64,000 bases of DNA from an uncultured Bacteroides sp. (GCF_905207245.1 NZ_CAJLKP010000006.1:1-64000); one strand, 5' to 3'; counted from the first letter of the stretch, positions 1-9,908 are shown. Numbers and translations: made by a program. The notes: generated by a model from the sequence alone, not told the origin.

Positions 1-601
1 AACCCACAGCCAGCATGGCAGCTTCTGCCCACGACAAATCTTCCGCGGAATGTCCGAAGTATCTCCATGCAGCGGCATCCAGCCCTACAACATTTCCGCC
101 GAACGGAGCATGTGAGACGTACATAGACAGTATTTCCTCTTTCGAAGCGCGGAATTCGAGGCGGGTAGCCAAAATCATTTCAATGAATTTCTCCCCGAAG
201 GTGCGTGATTCATTTCTTGCCAGCCGGATGGTCTGCATCGTGAGGGTGCTTCCTCCGCTGACGACGCGTTTGTTTTTCAGATTTTGCCAGGCGGCTCTTC
301 CGGTAGCGAATGGATTGATACCCCAATGGTGATAGAAATGCCTGTCTTCAAACATAATCAGGCATTGCTTTATCTTTTCCGGTGTAGTGCTTCGGGGCGG
401 GAAACGCCATTGACCGTCGGAGGCAATGCGTGCACCCAATAATTCTCCGTTACGGTCGGCAACGACAGTAGAGTAGGGGACATGGAATAATTCTCTGGGA
501 AGACATAATATGTAGGCTATCACCAGAACTGTAATAATGCTGAGTATTACTTTTCTGGTGATAGACAAGTGTTTGAAGAAATTGATAATCCGAGCTTCCA
601 T
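1..601 (-). CDS. pbpC: Penicillin-binding protein 1C, N-terminal part (runs off the window)
   Basis: Peptidoglycan glycosyltransferase (GT51), probably a bifunctional PBP1C acting at the outer face of the inner membrane. Only the first 200 codons are inside the window. After a short cytoplasmic start there is one membrane segment (about residues 15-38). The GT51 domain follows, with the motif FEDRHFYHHWG, which carries the catalytic Glu, and the second GT51 motif GGSTLTMQTIRLARN. The ATG at 599-601 lies 9 bp downstream of the alpha-2-macroglobulin stop codon, so the two are co-transcribed. The pairing of an alpha-2-macroglobulin gene with pbpC is known from other Gram-negatives (yfhM-pbpC in E. 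coli). The transpeptidase domain is not visible here, so PBP1C rather than a monofunctional transglycosylase is inferred from that pairing. Confidence 0.9.
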   Translation of the reverse strand, partial: MEARIINFFKHLSITRKVILSIITVLVIAYILCLPRELFHVPYSTVVADRNGELLGARIASDGQWRFPPRSTTPEKIKQCLIMFEDRHFYHHWGINPFATGRAAWQNLKNKRVVSGGSTLTMQTIRLARNESRTFGEKFIEMILATRLEFRASKEEILSMYVSHAPFGGNVVGLDAAAWRYFGHSAEDLSWAEAAMLAVG

Positions 602-610
602 GAAACTACT

Positions 611-3600
611 TTAACGGCTTACCGTTGTCCTTCCCGCCTTTGTCCGTGCCTGTGCCGAAGCGTCATACATCGCTTCGCATTGGATAGCAGGCAGAATAAA
701 ATTACCGGCATACGTGGCTTGCAGCCTTACGGTAAATTTTTTCAGTTCGCTGCGTTGCAGGTCAAAGTATGTCAGTACCCGGTCGTCGCGAATATCCTGA
801 TAGGTATAATTGCGGGTCGGAGTACTTTCCGGGGTTATGAATCGTTCATTGTAAATCTCCCAACCTGACGGAATGATATGCGTTAATGCCAGGTTACTGT
901 AACCGGTAGTCCCGCTGATATTACCTACGGTGATGACAGCCATAAAGTCCGTACCTTGTTTAATGTCATCTATAGATATAGTAGCTCCGTTCATATCCGT
1001 ATATTTCACGTCCAGACGGAGATTATTGGAAATTGCAGGCAGCGTATCGTTGACTAACTGGGTATGCGTAATGAAATCCACATTCAACGCTCCCTTGCCT
1101 TGATTCTTCACTATTATATTTCCTGACGCCGGAGTGGTAGCCAGTTCCTTTCCAAATACAGCCTTAGCCGACTTCACGGCAGGTTGTTGCTTTCCGTTCC
1201 AGTTCCAGGTGAAATCAAGAGTGCCTGAGAGTTTTTCCGCCAGACGTCCCATTGCCATCAGTGAGAAAGCTGTGGACTGTGTACTGAACCAATTCTCATC
1301 TGCCAGATTCTGTGAAACCTTCTTGGCTTGTTGCAGGGCGGCCTGGTCTTTGTGCAGCAAGAGCAGGGTTTCCAATATCATCGCCTCGTCACGGTCATAC
1401 GAACCATAGATGAAGTTTTGTGAAGAGTAGGGTTTCACGGTTGTTTCCGCATTGAATATCAATTCCTCTGCCGGCTTTGTTTTGCCTGTCAGGGCATATG
1501 CTGCCGCCAGTCTCCATTTGGCTTGTAACGACAGGTTGGCCTGTTCCTTCATTCTATTCATGGCTCCTTGTTCCGGAGCACCTGCCAATGCTAATGTATA
1601 TAGTCTGTATGCCTGTTGCAATCCTGATTGCCAGTACGTCCAACTGTCATTCTGTTCCGGCATCCGCCAGTTTTGGGCGGCGGCACGCTGGAAACGCTTC
1701 CACTTATTCAGTACATTCGGATGAACGGCATAACCTTTCTCTTGTGCCAGTACGAGGAACATACCTGTATAAGAGGTTATCCACTCGTCGGCCACTGCAT
1801 TTCCCGGCCAGTAGACAAAACCGCCGTTGGGGAGTTGCCGGGAGTAAATCTGCCGGATGCCTTCCTGTATATTGGTCTTTATTTTTTCGGCTTCTTCACT
1901 GTCTATGGCCTTAAACTGGTTGACAAACAGCAACGGCAATACTTTCGACGTCAGTTGCTCCGTGCAATGGTGCTGATAGTTGTATAGGAAGTCAAACCGT
2001 CGGCTGATGTCCACCGAAGGTATGCGCGAAACTTCCAACAACAGGCGGCTGCTTGCCGGAGATGCGTTATTCAAACTATACGGAATTGTTACGCTTTCTC
2101 CGCCTTGCACCCATTTGCTGGTGCGCAGAGTGACTGCCGGATTCGGATTCCGTATTTCTATTTCAATCGTTTCTTTAGTCTGTTTTCCGTCACCAGTGGC
2201 AGTCAGGTGGATAATTGCTTTTCCGGTTTGGCTACCTGTCTTTATTTTAAAGAAGGTAAGCTGGTCGCCCGGTTGCGCAAAAGTGATGGACTGTTGCTTA
2301 TTGCTAACAACTTGCACACCGCCGCCGGTTGCCTGAATAGATACCATTACATTCTTCACTTCTTTTTCCATTGCAAAGACATTCACCGGAACCGTGATTT
2401 CCTCCTGTGTGCTCAGTACACGGGGAAGTGTAGACAACAGCATTAGCGGTGTCCGTACAAACGATGTCTTTTCAACCTTTCCGTAAGCCCCATCCTGTCC
2501 GGCAACTACCATTGTGCGGATAGAACCCACATACATGGGCAGTTTTAGCGTATGCGTTTTCTGTTTCCCTTTATCCAGATAGAACGGACCGATGAATTTG
2601 ACTACCGGTTTGAAACGGTTTGCTTTTGCATCGGCGGGTTTCAATGTTTCGTCGCCACCTGTGCTGAACAGTGAACTGTAACGTCCTGCCGAGGCCCCGA
2701 GCACATCGTCATACATATCCCAGGTGCGGACACCCAGTGCTTCACGGGCATAGAAATCATTCCACGGGTCGGGTGTCTTGAAGTTTGTCAGGTCTAGCAA
2801 TCCGTCATCTACGATAGCCAGTGTATAGGTCATCGGCTTGCCGCTTTTTTCACTGACTGTTACGTTGAAGTCTGTTTCCGGACGCAACACTTCCGGCATC
2901 TTAATCTGAGGTTGCAGTATGGTTTGCTTATTGGTCACCAATACCGGAACAACACCGTACATACGTATCGGCAAATCGTTCACCGTTTGTGCATGAGGCT
3001 GCAACAGGCTGATGTGCAGGTAAACATTCGGAGCCATTTCCGGGGTTACTTTGAAAGTATATTTGGTATCTTCGTTGCTGGAAACTTCGATCCATTCGCG
3101 TTGCAATACAGTTGAACCGTTTTCCAGGGAAACGAGCGCGCGTCCTCCTGCGGCGGCAGGGATGATGGCGGTTGCCGTTTCGCCGATCTCGTAAGATTCC
3201 TTATCCAGTGAGAATGCCAGCATTTTGATGCCGCTGGGGTCGGTCTTGCTTGAACGACCGCGCCAGTCGGGCCAGTCTATATAAACGGTTCCGCCGGTGG
3301 CGTGCCCACTCTCTTTATCTTTTACATACACCAGATAGCGTCCCCAATCCGGATAGTTAACCCGGAATTTGAAAGTCGCTTTTCCGCCTATGGTCTGTAT
3401 GTTTCCACTGGCCACGGGAGTGATGGAACTGCTGTTTATGTATGTGCCGAATGATTCTTCCCGGTTCTCCCACCACCAACTCCAGGAGACGCGGTAGATT
3501 CTGTATTCCAGATTGGAACGGTTCACCAATTGACCTTCCGCATTCACTGTGACAATGTCAAATACGTGGTCTTGATCCGTTTCTATGTATTTTCCTTTCG

Positions 3601-6229
3601 GTTGGTTCAGGTTAATACCTACATAAGAAGAGAAGGGGGAGAACGGAATAGTCTGGCTGTATATGCTGGCATCTCCTCCCGGTTCGAATACACGGCTTGT
3701 TAAAGTTGCATTCAACATACCCGGAGCATGGGTGGCAGCCGGTAGTTTCAGAGTGAAAGCAGTTTTTCCTTCTGCATCCAGTGTACCATCGAATACATCA
3801 TTTTTCACGGTGGTAAATTCTGTTGCCGGGTTATTGAAGATGTATTGGCTGTAATTCTTGAATTGTGTGTTTACCTTCGACAGGGACATCTCTACTTTGG
3901 CCTTCAGTCTGGATGCCGTGGCTCCCGTCAACCATGTGGAAGAAAGTACTACCGGCATTTCTTTCACTGATGCCTGAATGACTTTATCGGGTAGTTTCAG
4001 ATTAATCTTCAGTCGGTTCGGTTTAACGGTTTCTATGCGGAGGCTCTTATGGAAAGCTGTTCCACCTACTTTGACATAGGCATTCCATAGCCCGGTCGGG
4101 TCTTCTGCCCGTGTCGGGATATCGAAAGTATAGAAGCCGTTCATACTTTGCGTAGAAATTATTTTTGTATAGAACTGGCCTCTCGGATTATAAAGTTCCA
4201 GTGCTACGGGATGTTTATCCGGAATTCTCTTTTCCCGGTCTTCCAGGATAAAGGCTACATGAAGCGTATCTCCCGGTCTCCATACTCCTCTTTCTCCATA
4301 TACAAAGCCCTTCAAGCCTTTCTGGATATCTTTTCCGCCTACGTCAAACCGGCTGACGGATTGTTCTTCTCCATCTGCCACGCGGACGTATGCTTTCTGT
4401 TTATCCACTTCGGCTACCAGGATGAAAGGTATGCCTTGGGGAGTGATTTCCACAAAACCTTCATTGTTGGTTTCGCCTGTTCCGATGGCTTGCAGTTGGA
4501 AGTTATAAGCGGTCACTTTCGCTTTTTCCATCGGGCGGGTGTCCAGAATGTTGCTTACGGCAATCCAGAGTTTATTCAGAGAGTTCCGTTTTACAATCAT
4601 TCCTATATTTGAAGCAAAAACATTGCAGGATGCTGCTCGGTCGGAATCCATATAGTAGGAGGGGTGACAAGGGTTGTTGCGTTGCCTCCAGTCATACTGG
4701 CGCCAGTCCATTTTAACTCCGCCATTATAATAGAAGTAAGCTTCAGGAGTATCCCATTCAGCCTCATTCTCTTCAGAAAGAGTGCTTCCGCTGACCTTTG
4801 TCAGCCCTTCGGGAGCTGTATTGTTGGCAAAACTCATTTCCTGATTCTCTGTTCCACTACAAGGATATGCCGAATATTCCTGTCGGAAAGAGAGAATGAC
4901 GCGGTAGATAGCTCCCGGTTCCTGCCGGATAAGTCCGGCAAGGTCTATTGAATAATCTTCCCATCGGTGCACATCTTTCGTGCTGTCTTTGCTCAGCCAG
5001 AGCGTGTTCTGATAAACCAACCGTCCGGAACGGCGCAGTTCGCTGGCGGACGAAAGGGTATTTGTCTGCATAAACATCAGCACATTGTTCTCAAAAATGC
5101 GGATGACACTCAAATCCACTGCATAAAGATTGACTGCCCGGAACGGGATAATCAGGCTTTTGGAGTCGGGCAGGATGGCGGCTGAAGTAGACATTTCTAC
5201 TTGCGGTTTCAGATTCAGTTCGCTGAACGAAATAGAGTGGGAGGTACCGAGTGGTTTATCTTTACTGTTTTTTACTCCTTCGTTTATCTTTAATGTCAGT
5301 TTAGCCAGTTGATTAGCTTCAAAGTAAATATATACTTTGTTGTCTTCTACCTGGAAGATGGAAGTAGATACTTCGGGGATTTCAATCAATCCTTTTAAAT
5401 CCTGTGTAGTGGACACCGGGTCGGAGAATACGATTTCTATTCCGTTTTCCGGTTCTTCGATACGGTTGGCAGAAAGAAAACGAAAACTGTTCTTTGAAGG
5501 AATCAGTACGCTTTCAGTCAATTTTCGGTCGATGCCTGCAGGACTGCCATCTGCTCTTATTTCCAGTTCATAATCTTCTTCTTCACGGAGAATGCCGATA
5601 ACCTCGAACTGATAGCGTGTCGGATTATCCGTCGGGATGATGTTTACCGGGTAGGTCTGTCCTTTTTCGCTCCCGGCAGTCAGCATCTTTTCTACCGCTT
5701 CTTTCTTTGCGGCGTCACTGAAACGTATTTCCCCCTTGACACCCACCTGCTCGGAGTGATTGTTTATGTCGGCTGTTGTCAGTGGTTCGATGTTGAGCGA
5801 GAAATTGGGTTCCTGCACGCGGAAAGAGAACTTAAATTCTTTCAGACGGCTGTCTACTTCTATAAATCTGCCCAGTTGGAAGGTACCTTCATAAAATTGC
5901 CCCGGTTTCAGGATACCCGCTTCGGGAACAAATTCAATCGTATTGTTGCTGATCCAATATGCTTTACCTTTCAGGGAAGGAGAGAAACTGAACGGACTTT
6001 CTTTCAGTTCATTATTCAAATCTACCATAGGCTGGTCTTGCGTCAGCTCTATGCGGATGTTCGAAGTTTGCGAGATAACTCCTCCGGTATATGCGTTCAC
6101 GTAAGGAGCGTATTCGGCGGAAGGAACAATATCTTTCTTGCTGCTTGTGCAGGAAGAAAGGACAACAATACTCAGTAACAGAAAGAATAACGGATTGGCT
6201 ATACAGCATTCAGCTTTCATTCGTCCCAT
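611..6229 (-). CDS. Bacterial alpha-2-macroglobulin family lipoprotein
   Basis: Large periplasmic protease-trap protein of 1872 residues, the size of the YfhM/MagD-like bacterial alpha-2-macroglobulins. The signal peptide ends in a lipobox LSSC, with the lipidated cysteine at residue 27. The thioester motif CTEQ begins at C1422, so this is a thioester-bearing form able to trap proteases covalently. The region around it (YNYQHHCTEQLTSK) and the following alpha-helical TED-like stretch fit the family. The start may instead be the ATG at 6220, three codons in. It lies 12 bp downstream of the nitrilase gene and 9 bp upstream of pbpC. Known family role: defence against host or competitor proteases at sites where PBP1C repairs the wall. 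That role is inferred here from the pairing. Confidence 0.93.
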   Translation of the reverse strand: MGRMKAECCIANPLFFLLLSIVVLSSCTSSKKDIVPSAEYAPYVNAYTGGVISQTSNIRIELTQDQPMVDLNNELKESPFSFSPSLKGKAYWISNNTIEFVPEAGILKPGQFYEGTFQLGRFIEVDSRLKEFKFSFRVQEPNFSLNIEPLTTADINNHSEQVGVKGEIRFSDAAKKEAVEKMLTAGSEKGQTYPVNIIPTDNPTRYQFEVIGILREEEDYELEIRADGSPAGIDRKLTESVLIPSKNSFRFLSANRIEEPENGIEIVFSDPVSTTQDLKGLIEIPEVSTSIFQVEDNKVYIYFEANQLAKLTLKINEGVKNSKDKPLGTSHSISFSELNLKPQVEMSTSAAILPDSKSLIIPFRAVNLYAVDLSVIRIFENNVLMFMQTNTLSSASELRRSGRLVYQNTLWLSKDSTKDVHRWEDYSIDLAGLIRQEPGAIYRVILSFRQEYSAYPCSGTENQEMSFANNTAPEGLTKVSGSTLSEENEAEWDTPEAYFYYNGGVKMDWRQYDWRQRNNPCHPSYYMDSDRAASCNVFASNIGMIVKRNSLNKLWIAVSNILDTRPMEKAKVTAYNFQLQAIGTGETNNEGFVEITPQGIPFILVAEVDKQKAYVRVADGEEQSVSRFDVGGKDIQKGLKGFVYGERGVWRPGDTLHVAFILEDREKRIPDKHPVALELYNPRGQFYTKIISTQSMNGFYTFDIPTRAEDPTGLWNAYVKVGGTAFHKSLRIETVKPNRLKINLKLPDKVIQASVKEMPVVLSSTWLTGATASRLKAKVEMSLSKVNTQFKNYSQYIFNNPATEFTTVKNDVFDGTLDAEGKTAFTLKLPAATHAPGMLNATLTSRVFEPGGDASIYSQTIPFSPFSSYVGINLNQPKGKYIETDQDHVFDIVTVNAEGQLVNRSNLEYRIYRVSWSWWWENREESFGTYINSSSITPVASGNIQTIGGKATFKFRVNYPDWGRYLVYVKDKESGHATGGTVYIDWPDWRGRSSKTDPSGIKMLAFSLDKESYEIGETATAIIPAAAGGRALVSLENGSTVLQREWIEVSSNEDTKYTFKVTPEMAPNVYLHISLLQPHAQTVNDLPIRMYGVVPVLVTNKQTILQPQIKMPEVLRPETDFNVTVSEKSGKPMTYTLAIVDDGLLDLTNFKTPDPWNDFYAREALGVRTWDMYDDVLGASAGRYSSLFSTGGDETLKPADAKANRFKPVVKFIGPFYLDKGKQKTHTLKLPMYVGSIRTMVVAGQDGAYGKVEKTSFVRTPLMLLSTLPRVLSTQEEITVPVNVFAMEKEVKNVMVSIQATGGGVQVVSNKQQSITFAQPGDQLTFFKIKTGSQTGKAIIHLTATGDGKQTKETIEIEIRNPNPAVTLRTSKWVQGGESVTIPYSLNNASPASSRLLLEVSRIPSVDISRRFDFLYNYQHHCTEQLTSKVLPLLFVNQFKAIDSEEAEKIKTNIQEGIRQIYSRQLPNGGFVYWPGNAVADEWITSYTGMFLVLAQEKGYAVHPNVLNKWKRFQRAAAQNWRMPEQNDSWTYWQSGLQQAYRLYTLALAGAPEQGAMNRMKEQANLSLQAKWRLAAAYALTGKTKPAEELIFNAETTVKPYSSQNFIYGSYDRDEAMILETLLLLHKDQAALQQAKKVSQNLADENWFSTQSTAFSLMAMGRLAEKLSGTLDFTWNWNGKQQPAVKSAKAVFGKELATTPASGNIIVKNQGKGALNVDFITHTQLVNDTLPAISNNLRLDVKYTDMNGATISIDDIKQGTDFMAVITVGNISGTTGYSNLALTHIIPSGWEIYNERFITPESTPTRNYTYQDIRDDRVLTYFDLQRSELKKFTVRLQATYAGNFILPAIQCEAMYDASAQARTKAGRTTVSR

Positions 6230-6241
6230 GAACTTTAATTA

Positions 6242-7036
6242 TTAATTATTAATTTGGAAACATTCCGCATCTTTCCATGCGGGAAACTTCTGCCTGAATT
6301 CTCTCAGCGCAGAGAGATCAAGAGGAGCGGTGGCGGTACCTTCTTCGTTGTCGGGTACACTGGCGAGGAGTTCGCCTTTGGGGGAGTAAATCACACTACC
6401 ACCACTATGAGACATTTGATGGTTATCCGTGCCGACACGGTTCACGCCACATACGTAGCAAATGTTTTCGAGTGCGCGGGCTTGTAGTAGCACGTCCCAT
6501 ACCCGGCGGCGGGGCACAGGCCAGTTGGCAACGTATATCAGAAGGTCATATTCATTGTTCACATTACGGCTCCAGACCGGAAAGCGCAGGTCGTAGCAGA
6601 CAAGCAAAAGAATATTCCAGCCCCGGTAAGAAATGATGGGCCGTCGGTTTCCTGCAGTGAAGTGTTCCGTTTCCTTTCCCATACGGAAAAGGTGGCGTTT
6701 ATCGTAGTAATAAGCTTCTCCTTCGGGAGTAAGGAAAAAGGCACGATTGTAGTAGGGATGGTTTTCTGTAGAAGTTGCATCTTCGTTGCAGGCAATGTAA
6801 CTGCCTGCGATAGCAAATTGGAACTCTGTCGCCCATTGGTGCAGGGTAGTGATAGTGTCTCCGGTCACAGGCTCAGCCAATTGCCGGCTGTTCATGCTGA
6901 ATCCGGTAGAGAAGGTTTCGGGTAAGACAACAATCTCCGCTTCTCCGCGAAGCATTTCCAGCTTCTTGCGGAGTAGGCGGAGATTTTCTTGTTTATCTTC
7001 CCAAACAATATCTGTTTGTAATAGAGTTACACGCAT
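6242..7036 (-). CDS. Nitrilase-superfamily amidase (omega-amidase YafV-like)
   Basis: Carbon-nitrogen hydrolase of 264 residues. The full catalytic triad is visible: Glu40 in VVLPETFSTGF, Lys113 in YYDKRHLFRMG and Cys147 in LLLVCYDLRFPVW. Length and motif spacing match the YafV/omega-amidase branch, which hydrolyses alpha-keto acid amides such as 2-oxoglutaramate. Substrate choice within the superfamily cannot be read from the sequence. There is no signal peptide, so it is cytoplasmic. It is the first gene of the minus-strand run leading into the alpha-2-macroglobulin and pbpC genes, although its function is not obviously linked to the envelope. The 11-bp repeat tract lies between it and the next gene. 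Confidence 0.85.
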   Translation of the reverse strand: MRVTLLQTDIVWEDKQENLRLLRKKLEMLRGEAEIVVLPETFSTGFSMNSRQLAEPVTGDTITTLHQWATEFQFAIAGSYIACNEDATSTENHPYYNRAFFLTPEGEAYYYDKRHLFRMGKETEHFTAGNRRPIISYRGWNILLLVCYDLRFPVWSRNVNNEYDLLIYVANWPVPRRRVWDVLLQARALENICYVCGVNRVGTDNHQMSHSGGSVIYSPKGELLASVPDNEEGTATAPLDLSALREFRQKFPAWKDAECFQINN

Positions 7037-7092
7037 AATATTTAGCTAAGAAGTAAATGATTATTCGCTTTGTATGTTCAGCTCTTAGTCCG

Positions 7093-7245
7093 AACCGTAT
7101 CCGGTCCGTGTCTGCTCCGTACCAACTCCGTAGTATCTCCGTATCTATAGAGTACGGAGCTGGTACGGAGATACTACGGAGCAGATACGGAGTTGGTACG
7201 GAGCTGGTATGGATAAACTACGGGGAAGATATGGAGTCGATACCT
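7093..7245. repeat. 11-bp-phased palindromic repeat tract
   Basis: TACGGAG-type heptamers begin at 7153, 7164, 7175, 7186, 7197, 7208 (TATGGAT), 7219 (TACGGGG), 7230 (TATGGAG) and 7241 (partial), a strict 11-bp period. To the left the complementary word CTCCGTA occurs at 7115, 7126 and 7137 with weaker copies at 7104 and 7093, also 11 bp apart. The two arms face each other and can pair: TACGGAGATACTACGGAG at 7164-7181 is the exact reverse complement of 7126-7143. The four-base spacers also recur (ATAC, CAGA, TTGG, CTGG). The tract fills the gap between the nitrilase start and the acyltransferase stop. Confidence 0.9.
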
Positions 7246-7800
7246 TTATATATTCCCCAAAGCAAAGTTTTCCGGATTCTTTCCTTGGAAATCTTTATAA
7301 TAGAGCTTTACCTCACGCATATCCTTTTCGATATCTCCTGACGGCATTATTGCCTTTGTAGCAGAAATCGTCTTGGTTCTATAATCAATTCCTATCATCA
7401 CAATAGGAACCTGCGCTTTTGAAGCAATGAAATAAAATCCTTTCTTCCAATTGGGATTAGCCTTGCGGGTTCCCTCCGGCGTAATCGCAAGTTGAAACTT
7501 CTTACTTCTTGCAAACCTTTCTGCCATTTGGTCTACCAATGATGTTTTGCGTCCCCGGTCCACCGGTATACCGCCCACCGCTTTGAATATCAGTCCCAGT
7601 GGAAAGAAGAACCATTCTTTCTTCATCATGAAACTGGTTTTCCGTCCGATGGCACCATAAAATAGTTTGCCGATGAATAAATCCCAATTTGATGTATGAG
7701 GTGCTGCGGTTATCACGCATTTATCGTAATCCGGCACCGTCACGTTTGTCTTCCATCCCAAAATGCGATAGTAGATAAAGCCGTATATTGCTTTTTTCAT
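7246..7800 (-). CDS. 1-acyl-sn-glycerol-3-phosphate acyltransferase-like protein (PlsC family)
   Basis: PlsC/LPLAT-fold acyltransferase of 184 residues. It has the HX4D catalytic motif in PHTSNWD (His35, Asp40), the glycerophosphate-binding block around GGIPVDRG (76-83) and the third motif TPEGTR (107-112). The PEGTR form with a short chain resembles the small PlsC-like proteins common in Bacteroidetes rather than the main phosphatidate-forming PlsC. The acceptor is therefore unknown; a lysophospholipid or ornithine-type lipid are options. It starts 9 bp after the stop of the upstream 89-aa gene, so the two probably share a transcript. Confidence 0.82.
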   Translation of the reverse strand: MKKAIYGFIYYRILGWKTNVTVPDYDKCVITAAPHTSNWDLFIGKLFYGAIGRKTSFMMKKEWFFFPLGLIFKAVGGIPVDRGRKTSLVDQMAERFARSKKFQLAITPEGTRKANPNWKKGFYFIASKAQVPIVMIGIDYRTKTISATKAIMPSGDIEKDMREVKLYYKDFQGKNPENFALGNI

Positions 7801-7809
7801 TCCGGATAC

Positions 7810-8079
7810 TTACTTCAGTTTACCGATACCGTCAATAATTGCGTCCACTTGCTTGTTAAAGTCTTCGCGGAATTTCTTGTAGAAACCTTTTACATTTCCC
7901 GGTTCAGTATGGCTGATGCGGCTAATGAATTCATCTTGCATTTCCAGAATTTCCCCCATCAGTTTATCAGCTTTTGCCCTATCGGTTCCGGGTACGTATA
8001 AGCTGTTTACCAAACACTCCATGAACAGTTCACCTGCGATATAGTTGACGTTTTTCTTAAGTTCTCTTCTACTTGCCAT
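7810..8079 (-). CDS. Conserved small hypothetical protein (89 aa)
   Basis: Not recognised beyond being a Bacteroidetes-type small protein. I place the start at the ATG at 8077-8079 (MASRRELKKNV), because the longer reading frame upstream crosses the predicted promoter at 8120-8152. The protein is predicted to be helical and soluble and rich in Lys and Asp/Glu, with no signal peptide, membrane segment or cysteine motif. It precedes the acyltransferase gene with a 9-bp gap and is divergent from the phosphofructokinase gene. Confidence 0.75.
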   Translation of the reverse strand: MASRRELKKNVNYIAGELFMECLVNSLYVPGTDRAKADKLMGEILEMQDEFISRISHTEPGNVKGFYKKFREDFNKQVDAIIDGIGKLK

Positions 8080-8119
8080 AATCTTTACTTTTTTAATGAA
8101 TAAATTGATATTTCTCCGG

Positions 8120-8152
8120 TAAAGATAAGTACTTTCCACGGTATAAACCAAC
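8120..8152 (-). promoter_or_regulatory. Bacteroides-type promoter for the 89-aa gene
   Basis: On the minus strand, GTTG (8149-8152), a 21-bp spacer and TATCTTTA (8120-8127) approximate the Bacteroides TTTG / TAnnTTTG promoter. The expected transcript start is near 8113, about 34 bases before the chosen start codon. Confidence 0.5.
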
Positions 8153-8261
8153 ATTTCATATTTTTTTTGATGTGCGCATCCTTTCATAATTCAGAAAAAA
8201 ACACGAAATTTGCGACGCTTTTGAACGAAACTTTACTAACACCTTTAAATAATTAGATAAA

Positions 8262-9908
8262 ATGACAAAAAGTGCATTGCAAATTGCAAGGGCTGCTTAT
8301 CAGCCCAAACTTCCGAAAGCGTTGAAGGGTGCCGTTAAGGCGGTGGCTGGCGCAGCTACTCAATCTGTGGCCGATCAGGAGGCTATCCAGAAATTGTTCC
8401 CTAACACCTACGGAATGCCTTTGATTAAGTTTGAGGCTACTGACGAAGTGGTTAACTTCCCTGCTATGAATGTGGGCGTTATTCTTTCAGGTGGTCAGGC
8501 TCCTGGCGGTCACAATGTGATTTCCGGTATTTTCGACGGTATCAAGAATCTGAATAAGGACAGCAAACTCTATGGTTTCATCCTTGGCCCCGGTGGTTTG
8601 GTAGACCATAACTATATGGAACTGACTGCTGATATTATTGACGAATACCGCAACACGGGTGGTTTCGATATCATCGGTTCAGGCCGTACGAAGTTGGAAA
8701 AAGAAGACCAGTTTGAGAAAGGTCTGGAAATCCTGAAACAACTTGATATCAAAGCATTGGTTATTATCGGTGGTGATGACTCTAATACAAATGCTTGTGT
8801 ATTGGCTGAATACTATGCTGCTAAGAAATGCGGCGTACAGGTAATCGGTTGTCCGAAGACTATCGACGGTGACTTGAAAAACGAGATGATTGAAACTTCT
8901 TTCGGTTTCGACACAGCTTGCAAGGTTTACTCTGAAGTTATCGGTAACATCCAACGTGATTGTAACTCGGCCCGTAAATACTGGCACTTTATCAAACTGA
9001 TGGGACGTTCTGCTTCTCACATCGCATTGGAATGTGCTTTGCAGGTACAACCTAATGTATGTATCGTATCAGAAGAAGTTGAAGCAAACGATATGTCTCT
9101 GGACGATGTAGTAACTTATATCGCTCAGGTAGTAGCTAACCGCGCTGCACAAGGTAACAACTTCGGTACGGTGCTTATCCCCGAAGGCTTGATCGAATTT
9201 ATCCCTGCTATGAAGCGTCTGATTGCTGAGTTGAACGACTTCCTTGCTGCAAATGCAGAAGAATTCTCTCAAATCAAGAAGTCACACCAGCGTGATTATA
9301 TCATCCGTAAACTTTCTCCGGAAAATGCAGCTATCTATGCCAGCTTGCCCGAAGGAGTTGCACGTCAGTTGACACTAGACCGCGACCCGCACGGAAACGT
9401 ACAGGTCTCTTTGATTGAAACAGAGAAACTGTTGTCCGAAATGGTAGCTACCAAGCTTGCTGCATGGAAAGAAGAAGGTAAGTTCGTAGGTAAATTCGCT
9501 TCCCAGCACCACTTCTTCGGTTATGAAGGACGTTGTGCTGCTCCGTCTAATTACGATGCTGACTATTGCTACTCACTGGGTTATACGGCAGCTTCTTTGA
9601 TTGCTAACGGTAAGACCGGTTACATGTCTTCTGTACGCAATACTACTGCTCCGGCTGACCAATGGATTGCAGGTGGTGTGCCCATCACAATGATGATGAA
9701 CATGGAACGCCGCCATGGCGAAATGAAACCGGTTATCCAGAAAGCTCTGGTGAAACTGGATGGTGCTCCGTTCAAGGCATTTGCCGCTCAGCGCGATCAG
9801 TGGGCCATCACTACGGACTATGTATATCCGGGACCTATCCAGTACTTCGGACCTACAGAAGTTTGTGACCAGCCGACGAAGACTTTGCAGTTAGAACAAG
9901 CAAAATAA
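8262..9908 (+). CDS. pfp: Pyrophosphate--fructose-6-phosphate 1-phosphotransferase
   Basis: PPi-dependent phosphofructokinase of 548 residues, the long form found in Bacteroidetes, spirochaetes and plants. It interconverts fructose 6-phosphate and fructose 1,6-bisphosphate in the cytoplasm using pyrophosphate. Diagnostic motifs are SGGQAPGGHN (76-85), GGDDS at 170-174, where Asp replaces the Gly of ATP-dependent enzymes, PKTIDGDL from Pro198, and MGRSASHIALEC. The ATG at 8262 follows an AT-rich leader. The codon use is strongly biased, as expected for a highly expressed glycolytic gene. It is followed directly by a Rho-independent terminator and is probably monocistronic. Confidence 0.97.
   Translation: MTKSALQIARAAYQPKLPKALKGAVKAVAGAATQSVADQEAIQKLFPNTYGMPLIKFEATDEVVNFPAMNVGVILSGGQAPGGHNVISGIFDGIKNLNKDSKLYGFILGPGGLVDHNYMELTADIIDEYRNTGGFDIIGSGRTKLEKEDQFEKGLEILKQLDIKALVIIGGDDSNTNACVLAEYYAAKKCGVQVIGCPKTIDGDLKNEMIETSFGFDTACKVYSEVIGNIQRDCNSARKYWHFIKLMGRSASHIALECALQVQPNVCIVSEEVEANDMSLDDVVTYIAQVVANRAAQGNNFGTVLIPEGLIEFIPAMKRLIAELNDFLAANAEEFSQIKKSHQRDYIIRKLSPENAAIYASLPEGVARQLTLDRDPHGNVQVSLIETEKLLSEMVATKLAAWKEEGKFVGKFASQHHFFGYEGRCAAPSNYDADYCYSLGYTAASLIANGKTGYMSSVRNTTAPADQWIAGGVPITMMMNMERRHGEMKPVIQKALVKLDGAPFKAFAAQRDQWAITTDYVYPGPIQYFGPTEVCDQPTKTLQLEQAK

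Noticed and set aside
7093..7245. Possible CRISPR array
   Set aside because: Repeat words are 7 bp with 4-base spacers and the arms are inverted; there are no 25-40 bp repeats, no unique spacers and no cas genes.
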